A stretch of 64,000 nt of DNA from Pirellula sp. (GTDB lineage Bacteria; Planctomycetota; Planctomycetia; Pirellulales; Pirellulaceae), in contig JAJTID010000001.1 of NCBI GenBank assembly GCA_021300155.1, positions 124,001-188,000 of the forward strand, in the 5' to 3' direction. The notes below the pieces were generated by a model. It searched no databases. It saw nothing but the letters and a program-made list of their open reading frames with translations, and had not been told where the DNA came from. The first letter of the stretch is position 1, and the number at the start of each line of letters is the position of its first letter. Both the position numbers and the translations under genes were made by a program. Positions 37,086 to 47,026 of this stretch are shown here, piece by piece.

Positions 37086-37571
37086 TGACGGATTGCATCC
37101 GCTGCTTGCAAAACCAACACCCCTGATCCAACTCCTCGGAGATTCGCATCAACTCTGCGGCGGACTCTAACCAGAACTCGACTTCAAAATTCACTCGAAA
37201 ATCCCTTACCTGACCTTCGCTAACCCCCCATTAGCGCCCAACTGATGAAAGGGACGAACCAACTAAAGGATTAGATTCTGCGTATTTGTTCCGGGGACGA
37301 ATGTGGACTGGACTGCGGGTGATCGCCCGATCTGGTGATTGCCCAATCTATGGTGAGGGGCTGAAGAGTTTAGCCGGAATCTTACCATGTGGCTTCTCGA
37401 ATACGGTCGTGTTTCGCCAGCCGCATTGCAATCGCAGTTGGTCGAAGCTATTTTCTATATAGCAACCAGCTCCGAGTAGCTGCTTTGTTTTTTGATCAAT
37501 GTTTTGGGTGATGTTTTGCCACTGAACCCACATGCCAATCCTTGAATTCTCCCCCATCCTGGAAATGCTAC
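37086..37571. other. Intergenic region upstream of sulfatase gene
   Basis: About 490 bases lacking a convincing gene. Short minus-strand frames here look like noise. It may hold the end of the decayed transposon and the promoter of the sulfatase gene. Confidence 0.45.
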
Positions 37572-39002
37572 ATGAGTCGTTCTTCAAACTTCGGGACTGT
37601 TGCTTGCTTTCTCATCTTCGGTTTTTGCCTCCTTACAGTTCGGCAATCGCTAGCGGTCGAGCGGCCGAATGTGCTGTTTCTCTTTGCCGACGACTTCAGT
37701 TATGAGGCAATAGACGCTTTGGGGTATACTGACATTGAAACTCCGAACCTTGACCGACTGGTCAAACGGGGCACAACGTTTACGCATGCTTACAACATGG
37801 GTGGCTGGAATGGCGCGATCTGCGTTGCAAGTCGCAATATGCTGTTGACCGGTCGAAGTCTGTGGCGGGCCGAACAGATTGCAAAGTCAACGCAGGAAGA
37901 GTGTAAAGCTGGCCGACTTTGGCCGCAGCTTTTGAAGAACGTCGGATATGACACTTACATGACCGGGAAGTGGCACATTCAAGCAAAGCCAGAGCTAGCT
38001 TTTGATGTCGTGCGACATGTCCGACCTGGGATGCCAGACACGGTTCCTGCTTCCTATGTTCGCCCCGCGCCGGGTAAGATCGATGATTGGTCTGCCTCCG
38101 ATACTAGCCTCGGCGGCTTTTGGAATGGAGGGAAGCATTGGTCAGAGGTCGGAGCTGATGATGCAATCAATTTTATTGAGATGGCCAAATCAAAAGCCAA
38201 CCCCTTCTTTATGTACATCGCTTTCAATGCACCTCACGATCCTCGTCAGTCACCTCAAGAATTCTTGGATAAGTATCCTGTCAGCCGAATCAAACTTCCC
38301 AAAAGCTTTTTATCAGAGTATCCCTACAAAGACGCAATTGGTTGCGGGCCAAGCCTACGAGATGAGAAGCTAGCTCCATTTCCGCGAACCGAGCACTCCA
38401 TTCAGATTCACCGCCGAGAATACTATTCATTGATCACTCATCTGGATCAACAGATCGGTCGTATCCTCGATTCCCTAGAAAAGTCAGGGCTTGCCGAAAA
38501 TACTTATGTATTCTTTACGGCAGATCATGGGTTGGCCGTTGGAAATCACGGTCTGGTTGGCAAGCAGAACATGTACGATCACAGTATACGTGTCCCGTTT
38601 ATTGTTAACGGCCCGCAAGTGAAGAGAGATCATAAGGTTTCGGCTCCTATCTACTTGCAAGACGTGATGGCAACTACTTTAGAGTTAGCAAGTGTCCCCA
38701 AACCTTCTACGACGGATTTCCACAGTTTCCTTCCGCTCCTTCGCGGCGAAACCGATCGGTCACGTTACGATGCTATCTATGGCGCCTATCTTCAGCTGCA
38801 ACGATGTGTCATCATGGATCAATGGAAGCTGATCGTCTATCCAGCCGCAGGCGTCAGTCGGTTGTACGACTTGAACAACGATCCGTTGGAATTGAAGGAT
38901 GTCGCGAGCGATCCAGCCAATACGGATCGTAAGAAAGTGTTGTTTCAGAAGTTGCTGACGTTGCAAAGCGAGTTCGGCGACAAACTGAGTCTCAAGCCTT
39001 GA
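37572..39002 (+). CDS. Secreted sulfatase (formylglycine type)
   Basis: A 476-residue arylsulfatase-family enzyme with a signal peptide ending near LAVERP. Metal-binding ADDFSYEA follows, then the activation motif CVASR (Cys becomes formylglycine; the usual Pro is Ala), with TGKWHIQ, DHGLAVGNHGLVGKQ and the C-terminal part. The set of metal-binding Asp, Asn/His and Lys residues looks complete. Planctomycetes use such enzymes to desulfate algal polysaccharides; the particular substrate cannot be read from sequence. ATG 37572 is chosen over a TTG 30 bases upstream. No maturase gene is nearby. Confidence 0.92.
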   Translation: MSRSSNFGTVACFLIFGFCLLTVRQSLAVERPNVLFLFADDFSYEAIDALGYTDIETPNLDRLVKRGTTFTHAYNMGGWNGAICVASRNMLLTGRSLWRAEQIAKSTQEECKAGRLWPQLLKNVGYDTYMTGKWHIQAKPELAFDVVRHVRPGMPDTVPASYVRPAPGKIDDWSASDTSLGGFWNGGKHWSEVGADDAINFIEMAKSKANPFFMYIAFNAPHDPRQSPQEFLDKYPVSRIKLPKSFLSEYPYKDAIGCGPSLRDEKLAPFPRTEHSIQIHRREYYSLITHLDQQIGRILDSLEKSGLAENTYVFFTADHGLAVGNHGLVGKQNMYDHSIRVPFIVNGPQVKRDHKVSAPIYLQDVMATTLELASVPKPSTTDFHSFLPLLRGETDRSRYDAIYGAYLQLQRCVIMDQWKLIVYPAAGVSRLYDLNNDPLELKDVASDPANTDRKKVLFQKLLTLQSEFGDKLSLKP

Positions 39003-39033
39003 AATGGATGCGTTCGCATTTTCATTACAAAGC

Positions 39034-40185
39034 CTAGAGTCTTGAGGCGGCATTCCCACGCAGTACGCGGAATGGTTCCAAGTCGATGTCGGTCGGTTCT
39101 CCAAACATCAACTGCTGCATCAACACTCCCGTCGCTGTGGACCAGTGTAATCCATGACGAAAGTGTCCTGCAGCAACAAATAGGTTTTCGAATCCAGGTA
39201 CTTTTCCCATATAGGGGTAGCTATCAAAGGAACCGGGCCGCAAACCTGCCCACGATTGCACCAAACGGTTCTCGGTAAGTACGGGCATCAACCCTATCGC
39301 CCAGTCACGCAATTCATCTGTTTTTTCTTGAGTGGTTTCAGTGACATAACCAACTTCCTCTTCGCATGACCCGACCAATAGATGCCCATCATCACGAGGA
39401 ACCAGGTAACGATGCCCTTCGTTGATCACACACGAAAAGGCTGATGACGCTAGTTTATACAGGAGCATCTGCCCTCGAACTGGCATGATTCCAGTCGCCA
39501 CACCCACGGTGGAGATTAGCTTTGAGGCCCAGGCACCAGAAGCCACGCAAAAAGCATTGCCCCTCACCACGCGATTTCCTTCACAATTCGCGCGATCGAT
39601 TCGCCCGCTTTGGTGGTGAAAATCTAGAACCGAAGTATGGGGTAGGAACTCGACACCGAGCTGTGTCAATGCAGTTTGCAGTGCTTTTAAGTGCCGCGGG
39701 TTGCGAACTCGGCAATCGCCAGGCACCCACCAACATTCCGCTTCAGGTTCGACCAGAGTCACTGACTTCAGCCCTGAGAGATGCTGGCTTATCTGACCAA
39801 CAGTGCTCTGTTGGTACGCAATCCCATGATCGTCCCACCAACTGCAATTCGCCCGAAGGGTAGCTCGTTCAGCTCGTGTTCTCGCTAAGTACAGACCTCC
39901 GCAGCGTCGAAACTCATTGTCGATGCCAGTGAATTCCAATAGTTCTTCTGCCCAAAGTGGATGAAGACGATGAGACAGTGCACGCAATTGTTCTAGTGGA
40001 TCTAGTGCATCAACGGACGCACCGGCGGGAAGAATCCCAGCACCCGCCCAAGAAGAACCTTTGCCAATCTCACCCGCATCTAGAACGCAAACCGTCCATC
40101 GATTCTTGACGCATTCGTAGGCGATCGAAAGGCCTACAGCCCCGCCTCCACAAACGACGAGGTCATAGTACTTCGAATCACTCAT
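39034..40185 (-). CDS. thiO: Glycine oxidase ThiO-like FAD-dependent oxidoreductase
   Basis: A 383-residue DAO-family oxidoreductase. The FAD-binding GGGAVGLSIAYEC starts at about residue 12, followed by LDAGEIGKGSSWAGAGILPAG, typical of ThiO. The C-terminal SWAGLRPGSFDSYPYMGKVP and AAGHFRHGLHWSTATG parts carry the second cofactor-contact motifs. ThiO makes dehydroglycine for thiazole synthesis. No thi neighbours are present. It is convergent with the sulfatase and shares a strand with the transporter, from which it is separated by 18 bases. Confidence 0.85.
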   Translation of the reverse strand: MSDSKYYDLVVCGGGAVGLSIAYECVKNRWTVCVLDAGEIGKGSSWAGAGILPAGASVDALDPLEQLRALSHRLHPLWAEELLEFTGIDNEFRRCGGLYLARTRAERATLRANCSWWDDHGIAYQQSTVGQISQHLSGLKSVTLVEPEAECWWVPGDCRVRNPRHLKALQTALTQLGVEFLPHTSVLDFHHQSGRIDRANCEGNRVVRGNAFCVASGAWASKLISTVGVATGIMPVRGQMLLYKLASSAFSCVINEGHRYLVPRDDGHLLVGSCEEEVGYVTETTQEKTDELRDWAIGLMPVLTENRLVQSWAGLRPGSFDSYPYMGKVPGFENLFVAAGHFRHGLHWSTATGVLMQQLMFGEPTDIDLEPFRVLRGNAASRL

Positions 40186-40203
40186 GGTAAACCGTCCGTC
40201 GAA

Positions 40204-41937
40204 CTAATCTTTGGGTAGCAGGTCACCATTTTTGTAACGTACCCAGTAACGATCCAGTTCCTTTCGAATCATTCCGCTCATCAAAAAGACGCCGATCAGG
40301 TTCGGAATGGACATCGACAAGATCAACATGTCACTAAAGTCCAGAATATTCGTGGCGCTGACGATGGACCCGAGGAAAGTGAAGATGAGGAATAGAATCT
40401 TGTAAAGCAATGATGATTTGCTTCCAAAGATCGATACGAAACAGCGTTCACCATAGTACGACCACGAAACACAGGTCGAGTACGCGAATAAAAAGACCGC
40501 TAGATACAGAACGTATTTAAACCATGCAAACGATTCATTCTGAGTGAATGCGGCCAGAGTGATCATCGAGCCTTTGTTATCGGCCGCTAATTGCAAAACA
40601 TCCGGTTGTCGATGCACACCTGTAACAACTACAGCCAACGCAGTTAAAGTACAAACAACAACGGTATCAATAAATGGTTCGAGCAATGCTACAATGCCTT
40701 CGCTCACGGGTTCATCGGTTCGAGCGGCGGAGTGTGCAATGGCTGCAGAGCCCGCACCTGCTTCGTTGGAGAAAACGGCACGCTTGATACCAATCACCAT
40801 AACCCCCAGAAACCCGCCGTACATCCCAGCTGGCGTGAATGCTCCCGATAAAATTTCACCGATGGCCCATGGAAGTCTTGAAGCGTTCAGACCGATAATC
40901 ACGAGGCACATCGAGATGTACGCAATACACATAAAGGGAACAACGGTACCCGCAAAATTGCCGATCGACTTGATTCCGCCAATGATGACAACCCCAACCA
41001 ACACTACCATTATCAGGCCGTAGATCCACGGGTAGTCCTTCAAGAAGCTAAAGGACTCCTCGGCTTGCAATGCATTCAACGATTGAACGACCTGGTAAGA
41101 ATTTCCGCCACCAAACGATCCCCCAATACACAAGAAGGTAAAGACCAAAGCGAGTACGCTTCCTAGTGGGCCAAGCCCCATACGTGATAAGCCCTCCTTT
41201 AGGTATATCATCGGTCCGCCCAGAATTAATCCTTGCTCGTCAGTTTTTCGATACATGACAGCCAAAGTACATTCCGAAAATTTGCTCGACATGCCTATCA
41301 ATCCAGAGAGTATTATCCAAAACGTAGCACCAGGGCCGCCCGTGCCAACCGCAATGGCAACGCCAGCAATATTTCCGAGTCCTACGGTTCCAGACAGAGC
41401 CGAAGCGAGTGCTTGAAAGTGAGACACGTCTCCCTTGTGGTGTTTGGAGTCGTAAACACCGCGAATGAGTTGAATCGAGTGATAAAACCCGCGCAAATTG
41501 ATAAAGGACATGCGCAATGTCAAAAAGACTCCAGCGAACAAAAGCCATACTACCACGAAAGGTACGCTCGTCCCTAGCCATCCCTTAATGACAACGTTGT
41601 TGCCGGCTTCATCTTTGACTTCGTTACCTTTCTCGTCTTTTACAGGTTTATCGCCCGAACCAAAGTCATAAAACAATACGGCGTCCATCGGCTTCACCAA
41701 CCAAGCTCCAAAAGCTTTATCGACCTCATAGATCCAGTCCTTCTTGGACTCATCCTTCGGGGTTGCCGCTGGAAGCTTATCGGGCAAAGGCAGATCATGA
41801 GGATCTGCTTTAGCGGTCGTCGCTTCTTGCGAAACACAAATACTTGGAACAAAAACGGGGTGCAGTAAGACAACAAGGGAGAGGGCGAGTGAACTTACGA
41901 ATCCAACGCTACGGAACCTGCCAACCATGCTCGCCAT
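40204..41937 (-). CDS. AGCS-family sodium:alanine/glycine symporter with N-terminal extension
   Basis: A 577-residue transporter. Family motifs SALSGTVGLGNIAGVAIAVG, GPGATFWII, FSNEAGAGSAAIAHSAA and SWSYYGERC identify the AGCS (SLC-like sodium:amino-acid) group. It has about ten helices. Ahead of the core lies an unusual 110-residue extension: a signal-like hydrophobic segment (about 13-33), a Pro/Lys-rich region and a stretch around 45-105 that would lie outside the membrane. Most AGCS proteins lack this. The substrate is probably alanine or glycine with Na+ or H+. Confidence 0.9.
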   Translation of the reverse strand: MASMVGRFRSVGFVSSLALSLVVLLHPVFVPSICVSQEATTAKADPHDLPLPDKLPAATPKDESKKDWIYEVDKAFGAWLVKPMDAVLFYDFGSGDKPVKDEKGNEVKDEAGNNVVIKGWLGTSVPFVVVWLLFAGVFLTLRMSFINLRGFYHSIQLIRGVYDSKHHKGDVSHFQALASALSGTVGLGNIAGVAIAVGTGGPGATFWIILSGLIGMSSKFSECTLAVMYRKTDEQGLILGGPMIYLKEGLSRMGLGPLGSVLALVFTFLCIGGSFGGGNSYQVVQSLNALQAEESFSFLKDYPWIYGLIMVVLVGVVIIGGIKSIGNFAGTVVPFMCIAYISMCLVIIGLNASRLPWAIGEILSGAFTPAGMYGGFLGVMVIGIKRAVFSNEAGAGSAAIAHSAARTDEPVSEGIVALLEPFIDTVVVCTLTALAVVVTGVHRQPDVLQLAADNKGSMITLAAFTQNESFAWFKYVLYLAVFLFAYSTCVSWSYYGERCFVSIFGSKSSLLYKILFLIFTFLGSIVSATNILDFSDMLILSMSIPNLIGVFLMSGMIRKELDRYWVRYKNGDLLPKD

Positions 41938-42144
41938 AAGATAGGTGCCTGCTTCTAAATGAACATATTCGAGGAAACATCTAACGGGCAGAAGGCGTAA
42001 TGCTACACAAGCTTCATCAAAGTGCTAGCAGTTTGCTGAAACTTCGAGGTTTCAAAAAGTCGATTTCAACGTATCATTTGTGTTCTGAGGCGACTTTCTT
42101 GCCCAGGTTGCTCATTTTCCAACTATTACCCACCCCCCTATCGC

Positions 42145-43272
42145 ATGACAAAACCGCATCCCTGGATTGCACAACGTACACTCGCTTTCGACTCGAGCGG
42201 CATCCGGAAAGTCTTTGAGCTTGCGGCCAAGCTGAAGAATCCGATCAATTTGTCGATCGGTCAGCCAGACTTTGAAGTGCCTCAACCTATCCGTTTTTCT
42301 GCGATTGAAGCCATCGAATCAGGCAAGAACGCCTATTCCCCGACGCAAGGGATTCCCCCATTGCTCGATCGGTTGCAGCGTCATGTCGATGAGAAGTACC
42401 CCAAAAGCGATCGAAAGGTATTCGTTAGCTCTGGAACGTCCGGAGGGCTGGTACTTTCCATGCTATCGATGGTCGACCCAGGCGACGAAGTCATTATCTT
42501 TGACCCCTATTTTGTAATGTATGTACCTCTGGTTCAGCTAGTCGGAGGTAAGGCTGTTCTTATCGATACGTATCCTGACTTTCGCATCGACATCGACAAA
42601 GTGCGAGCAGCCATTACTCCCAAAACCAAGCTGGTGTTGTTCAACAGTCCGGGCAATCCAACGGGCGTAACAGCCACGTTGCCTGAGATTGAAGCGATCG
42701 CAAAATTGTGCCGCGAGAAAAACATCGCGTTGCTATCCGATGAAATTTACAGCGGTTTTCATTTCTCTGGCCCGATGCGGTCGCCAGCCGAGTTTAATCC
42801 AGACACTATCGTGATCGATGGATTCTCCAAGAGCCATGCCATGACAGGTTGGAGAGTGGGATACGTCCATGGGCCAGCCGAAATAATTCAGACGATGATC
42901 AAATTGCAGCAGTATTCCTTCGTGTGCGCGCCCACTCCATTCCAGTGGGGAGCACTCGGTGCAATGGACTATGACATGACGCAATACTACCAGCAATACG
43001 CTCTCAAGCGGGATCGTATCGTGAAGGGGCTTCGCGACTTCTACGAGTTTAGCGAGCCGGGGGGAGCTTTTTATATCTTCCCGAAAGCCCCAGGCGGGAA
43101 TGCAACGCAATTTGTTCAACGTTGCATCGAGCACGAGCTATTGGTGATCCCGGGAAACATCTTCTCGAAACACGACACGCATTTTCGAGTCTCATTTGCC
43201 GTAAGCGATGAAACATTGGATCGTGGGATCAAAGTTCTTCGAAAACTAGCCATCAGTTACCGCGATAGCTAA
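42145..43272 (+). CDS. Class I aminotransferase
   Basis: A 375-residue PLP aminotransferase of the aspartate/aromatic type. PLP-binding Lys229 is in DGFSKSHAMTGWRVGY; the SIGQPDFEVP, NSPGNPTG and DEIYSGF motifs are present. The most likely substrates are aspartate, alanine or aromatic amino acids. It stands alone, divergent from the AGCS transporter. Confidence 0.9.
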   Translation: MTKPHPWIAQRTLAFDSSGIRKVFELAAKLKNPINLSIGQPDFEVPQPIRFSAIEAIESGKNAYSPTQGIPPLLDRLQRHVDEKYPKSDRKVFVSSGTSGGLVLSMLSMVDPGDEVIIFDPYFVMYVPLVQLVGGKAVLIDTYPDFRIDIDKVRAAITPKTKLVLFNSPGNPTGVTATLPEIEAIAKLCREKNIALLSDEIYSGFHFSGPMRSPAEFNPDTIVIDGFSKSHAMTGWRVGYVHGPAEIIQTMIKLQQYSFVCAPTPFQWGALGAMDYDMTQYYQQYALKRDRIVKGLRDFYEFSEPGGAFYIFPKAPGGNATQFVQRCIEHELLVIPGNIFSKHDTHFRVSFAVSDETLDRGIKVLRKLAISYRDS

Positions 43273-43472
43273 ACCGGTTACCCAAAATCGCCTACTGTAC
43301 GGTCGAACTATTTGAATCCTGCTAAGTGCTCGGTTGCTTCTCGACATCCTCCGAACTGAAAACCTGCTCGGCAATCTCTTGAGGAGGGAATCCATGTGTG
43401 ATTCATGAGCGAGCCACTGGGGAGGACCGCCGCAGGACTGAATCGCTACACGTGCCATCTGGAAAAGTCTGC

Positions 43473-44723
43473 CTAATGAGATTGCTGAGCCGCGTTGAAA
43501 TCATTCTTGGATTTGATCAGCAACTCCGAGCACATCCATTGCATGCGGGGGTGGTGGAAAAAACTCTTCCATAGATTTCCTTTGGTCGTAGTCGCCAATC
43601 GTCCATCTCGATGAAGATAACCGAACCATTCACCGTGTTTTGCGTCGGCAAAGTGGCGATGACTCCAATCGTGCACTTGTTGGTGCCAGTCCGCATACTT
43701 CTTTTGGCCCGTTAGTTCAAAGGCCAACAATGTCGCAATGATGGCTTCATTGTGCGGCCACCAAAATTTCATATCCTGCCAATACTCTTGGACTGGCTTG
43801 TGATAAAGGTCACGAAAGTAAAATAGGCCACCGCACTCCTTATCCCACCCTCGCTCCCACATGAAATCGAGCATCTCGCAGCCTAACTGGATTAGGCTCT
43901 GATCGCCTCGATATTGCCCTTCGTGCATGATAAACCACGCACCCTCCATCGCGTGGCCAGGATTCAACAAGCGTCCATCAAAGTGATCCACGATATCTCC
44001 GTTGGGTGCGACCGACTCCATGACCACCCTAAGCTCTGGCTTGACAAACAATTGGCGGATCTCATCGATGCTGCGATCAATCCAACGCTCGAAGGTGGGA
44101 TCATTACCCAGGTTGGATCGTAACTCTTGGGCAGTAACGATGGTGATCATGCGTGGCCCTAGTCCGATCATCGGTCGAATGTCGGTACATTTGGGCGGCA
44201 TAACGCCTGGTGTGAAATTCCAATAGGTAAAGAATTCGAATAGTTCTTTGGCTCGTTTGGCCGAGCGATGATCACCGGTCGCTTTGAAGTGCGAAGCGAA
44301 TGCGATCGCTGCAAACGATTCGCTATAGGCGTAGCGTCGTTTGCGAATCGGTTGTCCTTCGCGAGTTACGTGAAAGAACATTTTGCCGTCTTGATCGAAG
44401 CAATGGCGATCAAGGAATCGCAACCCATGTTCGCCCCATTGGAACCATTCTGGTTTTTTCTCCACGGTGTTGTACAGCGTGAACAACATCCAACTTATTC
44501 TGCCTTGAGCCCAGACAGATTTGTCATGGTCAAGGATTGTGCCATCCTGATCCAGGCAATGCAGATAACCTCCCTTTTCACGATCGACGCAGCGAGGGAA
44601 CCAGAAGGTTACAGTGTCCTCCAGGAGTCCATCACGGTAGCACTGCAGCAATTGGTTTCTGCCCGACAATGTCGTTAACAGGGGCTTCTCATGAAGCGCA
44701 AGCGTCTGTGATTCACGCGTCAT
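43473..44723 (-). CDS. AGE-family epimerase (N-acylglucosamine 2-epimerase-like)
   Basis: A 416-residue alpha/alpha-barrel protein. Segments YSESFAAIAFASH, GHAMEGAWFIMHEGQY, FWWPHNEAI and DWSHRHFADAKHGEWFGYL match AGE epimerases and related cellobiose 2-epimerases, with the catalytic His pair in conserved positions. It epimerises a sugar or amino sugar; the substrate cannot be assigned. It lies six bases downstream of queE on the same strand. Confidence 0.87.
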   Translation of the reverse strand: MTRESQTLALHEKPLLTTLSGRNQLLQCYRDGLLEDTVTFWFPRCVDREKGGYLHCLDQDGTILDHDKSVWAQGRISWMLFTLYNTVEKKPEWFQWGEHGLRFLDRHCFDQDGKMFFHVTREGQPIRKRRYAYSESFAAIAFASHFKATGDHRSAKRAKELFEFFTYWNFTPGVMPPKCTDIRPMIGLGPRMITIVTAQELRSNLGNDPTFERWIDRSIDEIRQLFVKPELRVVMESVAPNGDIVDHFDGRLLNPGHAMEGAWFIMHEGQYRGDQSLIQLGCEMLDFMWERGWDKECGGLFYFRDLYHKPVQEYWQDMKFWWPHNEAIIATLLAFELTGQKKYADWHQQVHDWSHRHFADAKHGEWFGYLHRDGRLATTTKGNLWKSFFHHPRMQWMCSELLIKSKNDFNAAQQSH

Positions 44724-44729
44724 GTCCGC

Positions 44730-45419
44730 TTATGTGCCTCGTGTGTTACCATACCAATAGATGTGCTGACGATCGCAATAGTGGTAGCCATGTTTCTGGC
44801 ACCAAGGCATAAGCCATGTTTTTTGTAAATCGAGATCTTCGCTGGTGGTACCGCGCGGCATCATGAGGACTTTCGATCGATCCCAACCTGACAGTTTGGT
44901 GAGATACTCTTCAGCCTCACAAGCATCGAGGATGGAACCGACCACAAACTTGAGTTGATAGTCCCCCTGGCTCATCAATTGCGCGACAATGTCTGGCCGA
45001 TTTCGTCGATCGTCATGGTTTTGTACCCATTCGTTGGAAGCGTAGCCGATCGGAGTCGAATTGCTGAGTTTGGGACTGATGGACCAAAGATCACAAGGCA
45101 TGTCGCGAGCGATCGTTCCCGCCGTCTCGATCGTGACGTGGCGAGAGTGAGCTTGCAGGCGTTCAGCCAGATCCACGATTTCATCGTAAATCATCGGCTC
45201 GCCGCCCGTGATCACAACATGCTCGGATGGCCACTTCAAAACCGAATCGACGATGCTTTCCAACGGAACGCTGTCACCTTCTGGCTCCCAGGAAGCGTAC
45301 ATCGTGTCACAAAACCAACACCGAAGATTGCATCCGCTGGTACGAACAAAGACGCTAGGAGTGCCAGCAAGACGCCCTTCGCCTTGAACGCTGTGAAAAA
45401 TCTCCGCAATGCGAATCAC
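44730..45419 (-). CDS. queE: 7-carboxy-7-deazaguanine synthase
   Basis: A 229-residue radical SAM enzyme. The cluster is CNLRCWFC (C-X3-C-X2-C) at about residues 30-37. EIFHSVQGEGRLAGTPSVFVR at the start is a QueE hallmark and VITGGEPMI a SAM-binding loop. It makes 7-carboxy-7-deazaguanine on the path to preQ0 and queuosine. QueF lies divergently 134 bases away; queC and queD are not in the window. The AGE gene follows by six bases. Confidence 0.94.
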   Translation of the reverse strand: MIRIAEIFHSVQGEGRLAGTPSVFVRTSGCNLRCWFCDTMYASWEPEGDSVPLESIVDSVLKWPSEHVVITGGEPMIYDEIVDLAERLQAHSRHVTIETAGTIARDMPCDLWSISPKLSNSTPIGYASNEWVQNHDDRRNRPDIVAQLMSQGDYQLKFVVGSILDACEAEEYLTKLSGWDRSKVLMMPRGTTSEDLDLQKTWLMPWCQKHGYHYCDRQHIYWYGNTRGT

Positions 45420-45553
45420 GATCCGTTCTCGATTCCTTTAGGGTTTTTCACGAATTGGGTCCAAGAGATTTCGCCTGGAGGGGCAATTAGCCCTGTTAAG
45501 ATGTCACTAATTTAGCAGAATATCGGAAACAATTCATTGCTAGGAGGAAAACT

Positions 45554-45913
45554 GTGCCGGGTACCCCATTTCAAGAAGAACTCGAGTGTTTTGATAACTC
45601 GTTTCCAGACCGTGAATACCATATCGAGATCGTATGTCCTGAATTCACTTCCATGTGTCCAAAAACGGGCCAACCGGATTTTGGAACATTGACCTTTCGC
45701 TATATCCCCGATGCAAAATGCGTAGAGCTCAAGAGCCTCAAGCTCTACCTGCAAAAATTTCGCAATGAAGGTATCTTTTACGAAAACGTTACTAATCGCA
45801 TCCTGGACGATTTCGTTCATGTCGTCGATCCTCGGACCGTAACTTTGGAGAGCCGCTGGGGAGCTCGAGGTGGAATCACTTCGGTGATTACAGTCACTCA
45901 CACCAAACCGTAA
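45554..45913 (+). CDS. queF: NADPH-dependent 7-cyano-7-deazaguanine reductase
   Basis: A 119-residue QueF of the short (unimodular) type. Catalytic Cys is in [15 protein letters not shown], and the ELKSLKLYL motif is the substrate/NADPH signature; [19 protein letters not shown] follows. It reduces preQ0 to preQ1 for queuosine. The GTG start at 45554 has AGGAGG six bases upstream. It is divergent from queE. Confidence 0.95.
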   Translation: MPGTPFQEELECFDNSFPDREYHIEIVCPEFTSMCPKTGQPDFGTLTFRYIPDAKCVELKSLKLYLQKFRNEGIFYENVTNRILDDFVHVVDPRTVTLESRWGARGGITSVITVTHTKP

Positions 45914-45989
45914 TCGCTGACGCATGACTGTCAACCTTGCACGTCGCCCCTGTTTGTTCGTATTCACATAAATCTTATAGGAACATCTG

Positions 45990-47024
45990 ATGCCTGCCGA
46001 TTCCCTCTCCCTGCCTCCGGTTTTGCTAAGTGGATTTGCTGACGAAGCCGCGAACCAAAAAACGGCGGAGCAGCAATTTTGTGCTTTCGCTGCACTCGGT
46101 CTCAAGTATTACACGCTTCGATTTATCGACGCGGGAGAAGGGATCCAGAATGCGATGCTTTTGTCAGACGCATCGATCGCCAAGATTCAATCGATGCAGC
46201 GCGAGTATGGATTGAGCGTTTCTTCGCTTGGCTCGCCGATTGGTAAAGTGAAGTTGATCGATCAGGAAGACGGCACAAGCAATCGATACGTTCCATTTGC
46301 CGAGTACCTGGCAAAAGATGTTGTTCGAGCTTGCGATCTGGCGAATCGATTTGGGACCAGATTGATCCGAGGTTTTTCCTTCTACCATCCGCGTGGAACC
46401 GATCCTGAAGTTCATTTGGGACAAGCCATCGATCAACTCGGTGCAATTGCATCAGAATGCGATAAGCATGGTTTGACTTTCGGACTCGAAGTCGAAGCCA
46501 ATTTGATCGGTCAGTCCGGCAAATTGCTGCAGAAGCTTTACCGAGGCGTAAATCACCCAGCGATGGTTTTGATTTTCGATGGCGCGAATCTCGTTTGCCA
46601 AGGGATGTCAACCGATCAAGTGTACGAAGAATACTTGGCGATGAAGGACGGTCTAGGTTGGGTTCATATCAAGGACTATCGACGACCTGCAGTTCGAACC
46701 GCACACGTCGATGAAGAATCGCTCGCAAGCTTCGTTCCAGCCGATGAAGGGGACTCGGGGCACGAGGCCATTTTGCGTGATATCAAGCGATCTTACCCAG
46801 ACATTTTGAAACGGCTCGTGGCACGGGGCATACCAGGCTTGTTCTTCGACATGGAACCACACGTCAAGGGTGGAGGTCAGTTCGGAGGTTTCAGTGGTCC
46901 AGATGGATTCGGCATTGCCTTGCGTGCATTTTGCAAAGTACTGGACTATGTGGATTTGCCATACGCATTGAGATGCTACGAAGACATTCGAGATGTCAAA
47001 GTATCTCACGAGACACCTCGATAG
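45990..47024 (+). CDS. Sugar phosphate isomerase/epimerase-like TIM-barrel protein
   Basis: A 344-residue xylose-isomerase-like TIM barrel. Strand and metal-site segments SGFADEAANQK, KHGLTFGLEVEANLIG, PAMVLIFDGANLV and GLGWVHIKDYRR look intact, with acidic and His residues for a divalent metal. The substrate is unknown. The next gene starts two bases after the stop codon, so they are probably co-transcribed and translationally coupled. Confidence 0.82.
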   Translation: MPADSLSLPPVLLSGFADEAANQKTAEQQFCAFAALGLKYYTLRFIDAGEGIQNAMLLSDASIAKIQSMQREYGLSVSSLGSPIGKVKLIDQEDGTSNRYVPFAEYLAKDVVRACDLANRFGTRLIRGFSFYHPRGTDPEVHLGQAIDQLGAIASECDKHGLTFGLEVEANLIGQSGKLLQKLYRGVNHPAMVLIFDGANLVCQGMSTDQVYEEYLAMKDGLGWVHIKDYRRPAVRTAHVDEESLASFVPADEGDSGHEAILRDIKRSYPDILKRLVARGIPGLFFDMEPHVKGGGQFGGFSGPDGFGIALRAFCKVLDYVDLPYALRCYEDIRDVKVSHETPR

Positions 47025-47026
47025 GC

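Noticed and set aside
37348-37587. Minus-strand 79-residue frame before the sulfatase gene
   Set aside because: It overlaps the sulfatase start, and composition and lack of motif suggest chance.
43273-43472. Short frames between the aminotransferase and the AGE gene, including an AGGAGG followed by ATG with a four-codon frame
   Set aside because: Too short to call. The only longer frame on the other strand has no similarity and overlaps the aminotransferase end.
45420-45553. Possible preQ1 riboswitch upstream of queF
   Set aside because: The typical aptamer sequence blocks were not found; only a weak 4-bp stem is present.
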